Positions 36,088-46,134 of a stretch of 64,000 nucleotides of DNA are shown one piece after another. A program made the translations under genes and the position numbers. This DNA comes from Eudorina sp. 2006-703-Eu-15. Lineage: Eukaryota; Chlorophyta; Chlorophyceae; Chlamydomonadales; Volvocaceae. How positions within the stretch are numbered: the first letter of the stretch is position 1; each line of letters begins with the position of its first letter. Below the pieces are notes generated by a model. That model ran no database searches and had not been told where the DNA came from. It saw only the letters and a program-made list of their open reading frames with translations. The stretch lies in NCBI GenBank assembly GCA_003117195.1, contig BDSI01000006.1, positions 1,889,987 through 1,953,986 of the forward strand, read 5' to 3'.

Positions 36088-39000
36088 ATGGCTGTTGAGG
36101 AGGAAAAGAAGAAAAAGAAGGACAAGGAGGAGAAGAAGGAGAAGAAGGATAAAGAGGTGATTCCTTTTGCGGCTGCACTTTGTGTTCGCATCATCAAAGA
36201 CAGCACACGCAGTCGAGATAGACGGCGATTGGTTAGAGCTCTCAAGCCCAATAGCGTGGATCCCACATTCCACCGGGCAAGCTTGGGCAGATCCCCCAGC
36301 CACAGTTGGTTCTGGTCCACAGCCTGTGTCGCACTGTTTCAAGGCATGTTGATTTGCAAGCGGGCAGCGATCGGGGCGTTGCATGCTGCGGTGGCTAGGG
36401 AGGCCGGCAGTTGTTCCAGAGGGTGGCCTGCACATTGGCGGGTGGGGAAAGTGGCAAGCGACTGCGGCGTTCCATCATGTCTACCCCAGCACTGGCTGTT
36501 CGTTTCATCAGCACCTCTCTTTCACCTGCAGGATAAGCCTAAGAAGGACAAGCCCGAAAAGGAGAAGGGGGATAAGAAGGACAAGTCAGGTGGGTTTTGT
36601 TCATGCACTGCACATACGCAGTGAACAATCCGAGAGGGACTACTCTATCAGCTGAGGACTTTGTACCGTGAGGCAAGGAGAATATCTCAGTGGACCATGC
36701 CATTTGGGTCCAGTAGGGGGAAGTGTGGAAGGACAACCCGTTCATCCGTATTGTGTGCAGCACACTCAACCGTCTCGATGCGCACCTTTTTCAGCTATAC
36801 CTTAATGCCGCTGTCCCGATCCAGAGAAGTCCGAGAAGAAGGAGAAGAAGGAGAAGAAGGACAAGGACGGGCCCAGCACATCGGACCGCCCTGTGAGTGC
36901 CCGTGCCCCGCCTCCACCGGGTCGCGGCCCGCCCGGTCGTGGAGCCCCAGCCCCGGCGAAGCAGGCCGCTGCAAACGATTACCTGGCAGGTATCGACCTG
37001 CCGTCTTCAGAGGAGGAAGATGACTTCGAGGAGCGCGGTCGGGTGGACGAGGAGGCGACCCGTGCCCCCATCATGGGGGGCACTTGCCGCGAGAGCAAGA
37101 AGCTGGCTGACAAGGTGTGCGGGGTCGCTAAGAAACCTGACTGGGTATGCTCACCACCGGATTACCGGGCCTACCGTAAGGAATGGTACAAGGTTGCACG
37201 GCTGCGCCCGGATATAGGTTATGGCATATGGTTTGACGCTGATGGATGCGGCCCCTCGTACGCGGTTATGCCGCAGGAGCGGAAAGCGCTCGAGGCGGCC
37301 GTGCGCGCCAAGGAGGATGCCCTTCGAGAGGATGAGAATGTCTTCGATGTGTCGTACGAGGGCATGGGAGACGACGTGTCGGCAACTGCCACCGACGTCA
37401 AGGTGCGTGGCTGGGGCTTGCGGTCAGCGGGTGCGCTTTTGCGTCACCTCCCAACCTCTTCCAACCGTCGATCAGGATGCATCATCCTTTCATGGTACAA
37501 CGGCATCATTGTGTTGTGCAGCTCGCTGAAGATTGATTTCTGGTGCGGCACAATTTCATCCAACAGGTCCAAAACCTGACGATTCGCGCCAAGGGCAAGC
37601 TGCTTCTGGAGAACACGGCATTCACAATTGCTGCCGGCCGTCGGTATGGCCTGGTGGGGCCCAACGGCCGCGGCAAGTCGACGCTGCTTCGCCTGATGGC
37701 TCGGAGGCAGATCCCTGTGCCGCTCAATATTGATGTGCTGCTGGTGGAGCAGGAGATTGTGGGTGACGACCGGTAGGATATGGGCGTGGGTGTGAGTGTC
37801 TAGACAGCGGCAGCGCAACCATTACACATGGCAAGGCTGGCGTCAGTGTACGGTCCTTCTGGTCCACTTCCGTCTGGAAGTGGGCCAGATCTAGCATAGG
37901 GAACGGCACGATGATTTGAATTCCTACTTCCACTTGGTACGCATGCGCCAAAGCCCCTGGGCTCGCAAGGCCTCGTAGTCCCCCGGCGTCCTCTGTTGCC
38001 GGGAGCATACAAGGACCAGTGATTCCTTGCAAGAAAAGTATTCCACGCATCTGGCACGCTGGCCGCCCGCAATTAAACCGGGCAGGCATGGTGACTGAGA
38101 TGGGGAGACATGTCCATCCGTCTTGGCAATATCCTATTTACTCATTTCCCTAGCAGATTGACCAGCGGCTAGTAGGAGTTTGGTGGCATGCAAGGTCTCG
38201 TGGTCCATCGGTGTACTTTGCTGCCGGGAGGACCATCCAAATCCTTGCAATAGCAACCTCCACGCATCTGGCACGCTGGCCGCCCAATCCTTTCATGGGC
38301 TGGTTCGGTGACTTGGATGGGGAGACACGCGACCGTTTTGAAATTTGCACGCCGTACACGGCTTCAAAGGCACGTTTATCGCGCCACGCAAGGCCTCGTA
38401 GTCCCCCGGCGTTCTCTGTTGCCGGGAGCATACAAGGACCAGTGATTCCTTGCCAAAACATCATTCCACGCATCTGGCACGCTGGCCGCCCGCAGTTAAA
38501 CCGGGCAGGCATGGTGACTGAGATGGGGAGACATGTCCAATGGTGATGGCAATATTCTATTCTTTCATATCAGAAACGTTTCGCCAGCGGCTAGTAGGCG
38601 TTTGGTGGCATGCAAGGTCTCGTGGTCCATCGGTGTACTTTGCTGCCGGGAGGACCATCCAAATCCTTGCAAGAGCAACCGTCCACGCATCTGGCACGCT
38701 GGCCGCCCAATCCTCTCATGGGCTGGTTCGGTGACTTAGATGGGGAGACATCTACGACCGTGGGCTTCCCTTGCTCTTTAGGGGATGGTGAAGAGCACCT
38801 CGATGAGTGTCCATGCGCCATCGCTGTCTGATGAATTTCGTCGTGCCATATCGCACGTAGCCGCATCTGGATATTTGTTTCAGGACACGTGCGGTTAGGT
38901 TGCTGTACCTCACGCAAGGTGGTACCCCTTCGGTTGCATGTGGGCATCCTCAGGACGGCGCTTCAGGCTGTGGTTGAGGCCGACTTGGAGCTCATGCAGT

Positions 39001-42000
39001 TGCGGGAGGAGGAGAAGGAACTCATGGAGCAGCTGCAGGACGAGGCGAAGCAGCCTGACGACTTCGACCACGACACGGCGCAGGAGCGCCTCAACGAGAT
39101 CTACGAGCGCATGGCCCAGATTGGAGCCGCGAGCGCCGAAAGCCGCGCCTCCAAGATTCTCCACGGTCTGGGTTTCACGGATGCCATGCAGAAGCGGTCG
39201 ACGCAATCCTTCAGGTAGGACTCGGGATCAGAGGCCTACCTTCGTTTGTTCTGACGGGGCTCATTCACTGCCTTTGCGGACGTCCACTCACAGCTGCCCT
39301 ATGGATGTCGTCCTCGCAGCGGCGGCTGGCGCATGCGCATCTCCCTGGCGCGTGCGCTGTACATCCAGCCCACGCTGCTGCTGTTGGATGAGCCGACCAA
39401 CCACCTGGACCTGCGCGCGGTGCTGTGGCTGGAGGAGTACCTGATGCGCTGGAAGAAGACCCTCATCGTCGTCTCGCACGATCGCGACTTCCTCAACTCG
39501 GTCACCACCGACATCATCCACCTGCACGATAACCGCCTCCACCAGTACCGCGGCAACTTCGCGCAGTTCGAGGAGATGTACGAGCAGAAGCGCCGCGAGG
39601 TCAACAAGGTGAGAGAGATCTGGTGGCAGCTTGTACAGTATTTCAGTTGGAAGGGGCACGGCGCCGTGTGGGTCAAGACCGCACGGATGCCATGGAGAGG
39701 GTTTTGTTGGATGGCCCGTGAAGCGGGCTGTGTGTACCCTCGGCCGGCTTGTTATTTATTTTTACCTTCAGCCGGCATGGATGCGAGTAATATGAATGGT
39801 ATGATGGTCGTTATGATGATGAGCTAGTCGCATACATACATACATATCGGTCGGTGATGACCCGACCCTTTGCGGAACATTGGTTGCGTTGCTGTCCCTC
39901 AGGCGTATGAGAAGTACGAGAAGCAGCTCAAGGCGGCGAAGAGCGGCGGCGGCAAGGACGCCAAGGCTAAGGCGGAGAAGGTCACGAACAACGCCACCAA
40001 GACTCAAGCGAAGCGGCGGGGAGGCGCAGCCGATGACGGCGCGTCCAGCTCCGCGGCGTCAGCCCCGCAGCGCTGGTCGGACTACACGGTGGAGTTCCAC
40101 TTCCCGGAGCCCACGGAGCTGCCCCCGCCCCTCATCCAGCTCATCGACGTCGACTTCAAGTACCCGGGCAGGTCAGTTCAGATGGGGTGATGTTGTACTG
40201 GTTGTGAAGGCGTGGGAGTAGGTAACACCCTACCTGAGGCACCCGATGGGTCGTGCTGCCAAGCTAAACCGTCCGGCACTCCATAGTTGCGCGATTGTTG
40301 TGGCACGCGGCTGTCGACGACGCACGCACGTACAGCCAGCAGGCTTCCGCAAGGTGCACGTTTGCAGCTATGCAGGTGCTGATAAGTCGCGGCCTGACGG
40401 ACTGGTGCTATGATGATGTTTTGCTCTTAAGCCTCATACTTCGCTGAGACCGGCGGTCACTGAGGATACAGCCAAGAGCCTGAGCACCGGATTTTAGGCG
40501 GACCTAAATTGTTCAAAAGTTGGGGTTTTGTGGCTTCAGCCTCGCTGACGCAGCTCACTTGTGATGCGATGATGACTAGATGCTCTTAGCCTCATACTTC
40601 GCTGAGGCCAGAGGCCACTGAGGACACACTCAAGAGCCTGAGCATCAGCAGCAGCTGCAACAGCGTTCCTGCCTGCTCGTGTGCAAGGGCTCCCTATGCG
40701 CATGGCACATTAGGCAGTCTTGCAATGTTACATGTGGTCGGAAAAAGTACGTGCCAACGCGCGGCCTGACGTAGCCATGTATCGCAGGGCGACCGCCGCC
40801 GCTGAGTTACTGCGAACGTGTCAATGGACTATTGAGGGATGCAACGATGACTCAATGCTCTTAGCCTCATACTTCGCTGAGGCCAGCGGTCAATGAGGAA
40901 AACTCCAAAGAGCCTGAGCAACCCTGGAATGTCGCGGCGGACCACAGAGTATGTCGTGGTGCATTCTTATGGGTCGTCCACTATCGAGTTTTCCCCTGCG
41001 CCTACGTACGTGCATCGCCCGCGCATTTCACTCACCTCGTCGCACAGGGAGGATTTCGGCCTGAAGGACGTCAACCTGGGTGTGGACATGGGATCGCGCA
41101 TCGCCATCGTCGGTGAGTATGCAACAATATGGGAGGGGGTGGTGTTTTTTGGGTGAAAGTGAGGCCTAGGGATTGGCGGATATCAGGAGGCATGATGGAA
41201 GTTATGCCCATCTCTGTTGCACCTTCGCATCGCGTCATCTTGATGTCGTATCTGCCCGGATCCACAGGTCCAAACGGTGCCGGCAAGACGACGCTCATGA
41301 ATCTGCTGTCGGGTGACATCTCGCCAGTCAGCGGCGAGAGCCGCCGCAGCCACAAGCTGCGCATTGGGAGATACGCGCAGGTAGGAAGGACGCGGCGGAG
41401 CCGCCTTGTGTGCCCCAGAGCTTGCCGCCTTGTTAATCCGCTGGATCCGTGTCCTCTGCCCCTTGCATTTCCATGGCTACGTGCAAACGGGTTGGCCCGC
41501 CTACTGTCTGCGTTTTCGTTTTGTCGTCGAGTCGTCTTTTCCTAAGTGCGATGTCGGATCCTTGGTTTCCGCAGCACTTCGTGGACGCACTTTCCTTTGA
41601 CGAGAACCCGGTCGAGTATCTGCTCAACAAATACCCGACTGCGGGCCTCAAGCCGGAGGGCATGCGCGCCATGCTGGGTCGCTTTGGCCTGGGCGGCCAA
41701 CACCACCTGACGCCCATCTGCAAGTTGTCGGGTAAGTTCAGCGTATAATTTTCATCCTACCTGTGAAGCATTTGCAAGGGTGCTGCGAGGTTCCGGGTTG
41801 GGAGTGCAATGCACTCGACCCCATGGCGCGGTTCGGGAACTAGTCAACGGCATGCGCACGGTCGCCGTTGATGTTTGGCAGTCACATCGTGAACCTGAGC
41901 AGATGGCGCTGATGCAAACAGAAAGTTACTTCAGTCTCATACTTCGCTGAGGCTGCATGGCCTTTGCTGAGAAACCTTTCTCTCTGAGCCATCTTGAATC

Positions 42001-43017
42001 AGGCGACCGGGCGCGGGATCGGCAGATGGTGAGGTTTAGGCGCGGGTTGCACGCTGACTTGAGCCCCTGGGAGGGCGCTCCAGGCTCCAATGCCTGTACC
42101 GCGGAGTGCGCAGGCGTTTGGCGCTGATGCAAACAGAAAGTTACTTCAGTCTCATACTTCGCTGAGGCTGCATGGCCTTTGCTGAGAAACCTTTCTCTCT
42201 GAGCCAACGCCGCGAACATCCCCACCCCTTCAAGCGTTGACTACCAATTGGCCACACACCCCGTCGCCTCGTTCGTTCCTCGCGGCTCAGCGCTCTTACG
42301 CACGCACAAGGTCGACTTACAATGTGACCGCACAATAACTGTGTGTAGAGCGATGTTCCGCGACTGGAGCCGTGGCAGAGAGGCATGCCCCCCCCCCCCC
42401 CGAGGCACCGCCCTCGTCCCTCCGCCCTCATGATGTGTGTGTCACTTCGCCAACCCGGCGTGCGGTGTTAACCCTCGACTGGTGCAGGTGGTCAGAAGGC
42501 GCGCGTTGTGTTCACGTCGATTGCGCTCATGCAGCCGCACATTCTGCTGCTTGACGAGCCAACGAACCATTTGGACATGCAGTCCATCGATGCGCTGTGC
42601 GACGCGGTGGAGGAGTTTGAGGGTGAGTACATGCAGGCTGGCGACATGCCCTGGCTCGACCTGAATCGCCGCCCATGTTACAGTGCGATATAGCTAGACT
42701 GTTGTTCACAAGCTGCTTGATAGTCAAAGCCGTCGATGCTCCTGGTTAAGGCCAATGGCAATCAAAGAAATGGAGGCATTCGAAAACCCAGCTGCTAAGT
42801 GTGGTCGTGCGTCATGCGCCTCCCTCACTGTGTGTCATCAGGCGGCGTCATCGTCATTAGCCACGACGCGCAGCTGCTGTCACGGCTGTGCGAGGACGAG
42901 GAGCGCAGCCAGGTACTGGTGGTCGAGGACGGCAAGATCCGGCACTACGCGGGAGACTTCGAGGACTACCGAGCTGAGCTGATTCGGGAGATCACAGCGG
43001 AGCTGGACGAGGAGTAG
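36088..43017 (+). CDS. ABCF4-like: ABCF-type ATPase (GCN20/ABCF4-like), snoRNA host gene
   Basis: Thirteen exons join in phase: 36088-36156, 36532-36589, 36825-37114, 37277-37402, 37567-37772, 38954-39214, 39320-39608, 39903-40171, 41048-41112, 41268-41380, 41575-41731, 42488-42622, 42842-43017, giving 737 residues (plant ABCF4 is about 720). A Lys/Glu-rich charged N-terminus is followed by a [14 protein letters not shown] motif shared with plant ABCF4. The first ATPase domain has Walker A GPNGRGKS (212-219), signature SGGWRM (337-342) and Walker B LLLLDEP (from 356). The second has GPNGAGKT (545-552), LSGGQKAR (633-640) and ILLLDEP (653-659). There are no transmembrane segments. ABCF proteins act on ribosomes and translation (eIF2/GCN2 pathway). 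Introns 5, 8 and 11 carry tandem snoRNA-like sequences, so the gene probably also supplies RNA-modification guides. Confidence 0.95.
37965..38113 (+). ncRNA. H/ACA snoRNA-like X1 (ABCF intron 5)
   Basis: Two hairpins are separated by an H-like box and followed by ACA three bases from the end. Hairpin 1 has outer stem GCAAGG/CCTTGC, a large internal pocket and inner stem CCCGGC/GCCGGG. The H box is AGAAAA. Hairpin 2 has outer stem CATCT/AGATG and apical stem GCCCG/CGGGC. ACA lies at 38108-38110. It is repeated as X2 423 bp downstream. Confidence 0.6.
38190..38330 (+). ncRNA. H/ACA snoRNA-like Y1 (ABCF intron 5)
   Basis: Hairpin 1 has outer stem GCAAGG/CCTTGC, a pocket, and inner stem GGTCC/GGACC. 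The H box is ATAGCA. Hairpin 2 has lower pairing CATCT/GGATG and apical stem GCCC/GGGC. ACA lies at 38325-38327 with three bases after it. It differs from X1 in loops and pockets but shares the overall scheme. Confidence 0.6.
38388..38536 (+). ncRNA. H/ACA snoRNA-like X2 (ABCF intron 5)
   Basis: A near-identical second copy of X1, exactly 423 bp downstream, with all stems kept. The ACA box is at 38531-38533. Confidence 0.6.
38612..38753 (+). ncRNA. H/ACA snoRNA-like Y2 (ABCF intron 5)
   Basis: Second copy of Y1, 422 bp downstream. The H box reads AGAGCA. The lower stem of hairpin 2 is CATCT/AGATG here, where Y1 has a T-G wobble pair. ACA is at 38748-38750. Confidence 0.6.
40404..40488 (+). 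ncRNA. C/D-box snoRNA-like 1 (ABCF intron 8)
   Basis: Terminal stem GGTGC/GCACC encloses C box ATGATGA (40410-40416) and D box CTGA (40480-40483). A D'-type CTGA at 40444-40447 is preceded by the candidate guide CCTCATACTTCG, shared with four other copies in this gene. The length of 85 nt is usual for the class. Confidence 0.75.
40562..40647 (+). ncRNA. C/D-box snoRNA-like 2 (ABCF intron 8)
   Basis: Terminal stem TGATGC/GCATCA, C box ATGATGA (40569-40575), D box CTGA (40638-40641), and the same D' guide as copy 1. The terminal stem differs on both sides from copy 1 and still pairs perfectly. Confidence 0.75.
40836..40924 (+). ncRNA. C/D-box snoRNA-like 3 (ABCF intron 8, degenerate)
   Basis: The same guide and D box CTGA (40914-40917) are present. 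The C box is weaker (ACGATGA), and the terminal stem GGGATGC/GCAACCC has one A-A mismatch. It may be a decaying copy. Confidence 0.5.
41901..41994 (+). ncRNA. C/D-box snoRNA-like 4 (ABCF intron 11)
   Basis: Terminal stem AGATGGC/GCCATCT (7 bp, perfect), weak C box CTGATGC and D box CTGA (41984-41987). The guide TCTCATACTTCG stands before an internal CTGA, as in intron 8. A second internal CTGA follows near 41967. Confidence 0.65.
42113..42211 (+). ncRNA. C/D-box snoRNA-like 5 (ABCF intron 11)
   Basis: Interior nearly identical to copy 4, but the terminal stem is GGCGTT(T)GGC/GCCAACGCC. The flanks changed on both sides while pairing was kept (one bulged T). This supports a real RNA rather than a plain DNA duplication. 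Confidence 0.65.
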
Positions 43018-43811
43018 AGACTGCACTCGTGGATCGGAAGATGCGGCAGAAGTGGCGTGCATTTTTTTGTGCGATGTGCGAGAGGTCGGAGGCTGTGGCA
43101 GGTTTTGCGCATTGCGGCCTGCTGGAGCAGTGCTTGAACTTCTGAGGTGGTCCAGAGACAGAGCGATGTCAGTCAAGAGTATGACACGACAGGGCTGGAG
43201 GGCAGGGCTGCTATGAGAGCTGAGGAGGACTGCGTCGGACAGGGAATTGAGGATGTGCAGTGCAAGGGAGAGGTGACGAGTTGCGCTTGACACGAGGATT
43301 GGGCTCATGCGCGGTGCAAGCAAGCCCGACCAAGTTCGGAACTTGAGAGAGGAGCGGGGATCTGAGGTTACCAGACTATTTTTGACGATGCACGAGGCGT
43401 TGATCATGCACTGCGATGAGTCAGACTAGCGGAGACTGATGCGCGTGCAGGATGGGTGCGTGCAGCAGGGGTGGGGGCAAGAGACCTATCGACCTACATG
43501 ACTGCAGGAGTTGGGAGGGCCATCCGTGTAGGGGCGATTGTACCTGGCGTTGGTCAATTACCCTGTGTTCGGTTAACTGTGTTTCATTTCTCCTCCGATA
43601 CTTCCACTATAATTACGCAACCCTGTCGGTGCGTATTTGGTACGATCCTGTACGACCCGACGTCTGTTCGCGCGCATCATTATCATACATAGAATGCCGG
43701 TACGGTACACCGCCACGAACCTTCTGCATTGGTCAACAGGGTGGCGTTTGGGACACGCACGGTTGATCAACTTCGTCTTAGTATGGACGGGCGTCATCCT
43801 CAGGGTCCACA
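43018..43811. other. ABCF 3' UTR and intergenic
   Basis: Mostly the 3' UTR of the ABCF gene. No motif-bearing frame and no clear TGTAA close to the stop were seen. Confidence 0.4.
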
Positions 43812-44131
43812 GCCAGTAACCATACCCCGTGCACGAGTAGTTTGCCCAAGGGAAAGACATTAGGATTAGACGTGCCCAAGCGAGTTCAGATAATGATTCC
43901 AAAGTAGCGTTGGGTCCTAGCGGGACGGTCCTTTATCCCAATCCACCCCTTACATCCCCAACCGCTCCCATCGGAGCGGAGGGACAGTGGCTTGGGACGC
44001 TTGGGTTTTACGGATGCGGAGTCGCTTTCGGACGCAGGCGGATGCGTACATCAGGTAGAACAACACCACAGTGTATGTATCGCCGAGATCAGTGCTGGCA
44101 AACATGAACATGCTGATGAGGTCTAGCAATA
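43812..44131 (+). repeat. Left copy of a diverged direct repeat flanking gene fragments
   Basis: Shares ordered blocks with 47700-48165: GCCAGTAACC, an AGTAGCGTTGGG..CC block, a GGACGGTCCTT-like block, a GATGCG..GTAC block, and the end GATGAGGTCTAGCAATA. Identity is interrupted and the right copy is longer. The two lie in the same orientation about 3.9 kb apart. Confidence 0.6.
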
Positions 44132-44230
44132 CAAAGATGTAAGGCCGGCACATGCTGTCCCGTGCTGGGCACAAACGCCCACAATGTTGGGTTGCAGTGC
44201 TCACGGAATCACGGTGCACGCGAATGAATG

Positions 44231-45166
44231 CAGGAGGTGGAAGCGAACCAAAAACACTTGCTGTATACAGCCGGCGAACCCTTCTTTGCGACATTGCGAG
44301 GCCAGGCCTTCCGGGTGTACTGCCTAATGCACTTCTGCAGGGGCGGCGTCTTCCGAGTGCGCAACCTTACTGAGCTGCCGGACAGTTTGGCCATCTTGCA
44401 CCTGGAGCTCCAGGAGTTCGAGCGCCACGAGGTCGAAGCGCTCACGGAGGCGTCGCCGGGCCATATGCTCGTACCGCTGCAGCAGAACTTTCCCGCCATT
44501 GACGCTGTGCTGGTACTGCCCGGGCCGGCGGACGCCCTCACGCCGGCGGGGCCCCAGGTTCTGCTTCTGCAGACCACAGTCTCCACGAAGCACCCCAGCA
44601 TCAGCGAGTCGGTCCTCCAGAAGGCGCTTGCCCAGCTGCCAGAGGCAATCAAGAAGTTGGGAGTGGCGTTGTGCTTCGTCGTTCCGCCTGACGTGTTCAC
44701 GGCTTCCCCCGTGCAGCAGCAACGCTTCACGGGTGCCAACGAAAACGTGCTGCAGGTGGTACCTGATGAGCTGCGGGGCCTCAAGCAGTACGCCGTCGAG
44801 ATGCCCTTGTCGACGGCGTACTGCTTGAGGCCCGGCGGCAGCAGCAGCATCCACAACTTCCCCGCCGCGGGCGGTCCCCGTGGTGGCGGCGACGTCGGTG
44901 GTGCAGGCAACGCCATTGGCAGCATCCCGCGCAACAGCGATACCGGATCCCGAGCTGTGGGCACGAGCGCAACAGCGGCGACTGCGGCTAGCTCGGTGTG
45001 CCTGCTCTGCCGCAAGAATGTTGTTCAGCAGGCCTGCGGTGTGACGCGGCTGGGCGTGATGCAGCACCGGGTGCGGCGAGCGGCGGCAATGCTGCCCGCG
45101 GTCGTGAAGAGCCGCCACGTACCTAGCGGCGGGGTCGCTAGCGCAGGCATTTCCCGCCGTCTCTGA
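44231..45166 (+). pseudogene. Crinkler/RHS-type effector, C-terminal nuclease-like domain fragment
   Basis: After an acceptor-like TGCAG at 44226-44230 an open frame runs to a stop at 45164-45166. It reads FPAIDAVLVLPG, then QVLLLQTTVSTKHPSI, then ALCFVVPPDVF, and near the end LKQYAVEMPL. These are the ordered hallmarks of the restriction-enzyme-fold C-terminal domain of Crinkler/RHS-type proteins (D...QxTVSxxHP, then a YFVVP-like strand, then QYVLEIPL). The usual N-terminal header and P-loop NTPase parts were not found upstream, so it is probably a truncated copy. The sequence after EMPL is replaced by a foldback duplication and low-complexity residues, so the natural C-terminus is lost. Function in algae is unknown. 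Confidence 0.6.
44776..44833 (+). repeat. 24-bp perfect foldback inverted repeat in the Crinkler-like frame
   Basis: Arms 44776-44799 and 44810-44833 are exact reverse complements with a 10-nt loop (GATGCCCTTG). The second arm lies directly after the codons for the conserved EMPL end, so it looks like a local template-switch copy of the preceding coding strand. Confidence 0.9.
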
Positions 45167-45344
45167 CGGAGGCGGCAGACGTCGCGAGTGACACTGCGAG
45201 GTTTTGTAGGAGGTATTATGCGGTGTTCCATTGTGGCTTTGGGAACCCGTTCAAGGTTATCCGGAATCCTTCACTGGCGGTTGTGTGCGCCGAGCGTTGG
45301 GATCAGGTCCACGGCCCCTTTCCTCCCTGTCGGCCCTGCTGACG

Positions 45345-46134
45345 GCGAATGTTAGGACGGTCGTCTTTTGGCCTCCGCGGTTGCTGGGCGCCATGGGCAA
45401 CGCCATGCGCTTCACCTCGCACGGGGAGGTCAAGGTGGCCGTCAGGGACGTCTTCCCCGAGGGCGCGGACACCGTGCCACAGCCTCTGCCGGCCCCAGCT
45501 CCCCTGCTTCCACCCGCCGGTTCTGCCCCGCCCTCCGTGACCGGTCGCCGCGGTGGCGGTGGTGGTGGCGGTGGCGGCGACTGCTCAGGCCACCGATCCC
45601 GCTTCCAGCAGCACCCCCACCACCGCCAGCAACACGAGCTCCAGCAACGGTGGCGCCGGCACTGGCGGCATCTGGCGCTACACCCGGCCGCGCCTCTCGC
45701 AGTCCTCCGCCTCATCCACCTGCTCGTCCACCGTCGCGGGCTACCCTCCGGGCACCCTGGTGGAGGTGGCGGTGGAGGACACGGGCGTGGGTATCGCGCA
45801 GGAGCTGCTGGACGAGCTTTTCATGCCGTACCGTACGGGACAGGCCGTGGGCCAGACGGCGGCCGACTCGCCGCGGGGAGACGGCCCTTGCGGGTCCGCG
45901 AACACCGGCAGCGGCAGCAGGGCCCCGGGCGCCCGGAACATCGGGGGGACGGGGCTGGGGCTGTACCTGGTCCGTCTGGCGCTGTGGGCGCAGGGCTCGG
46001 ATGTGACAGCGGAATCGGCGCCCGGGATCGGGTCGGTGTTTCGCTTCCGGCTGCAGATCGCGCAACCCCAGCAGCACCCAGCGAAGCGGGCTGCCTCCCT
46101 GGACATGCTGCACCCACACCAGCAGCACCATTAG
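45345..46134 (+). pseudogene. Histidine-kinase ATPase (HATPase_c) domain fragment
   Basis: An N-box-like block (LLGAMGNAMRFTSHGEVKVA, near 45390-45445) is followed by a G1 box (VEDTGVGIAQELLDELFMPY) and a G2 box (GGTGLGLYLVRLALW) with a SxxGxGSVFRF end. The frame changes between the N box and G1 box. A 52-nt intron at 45537-45588 (GTGACC...CTCAG) restores phase exactly. The stop is at 46132-46134. No phospho-acceptor (DHp) helix or sensor domain was found upstream, because the Crinkler-like frame ends only about 200 nt earlier. This is therefore a fragment, or the last exons of a gene whose front is missing. Long Ala/Ser/Pro linkers are typical of algal kinases. Confidence 0.6.

Noticed and set aside
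44108..44140. CTGATGAG similar to a hammerhead core
   Set aside because: No GAAA box or complementary stems follow; it belongs to the flanking direct repeat.
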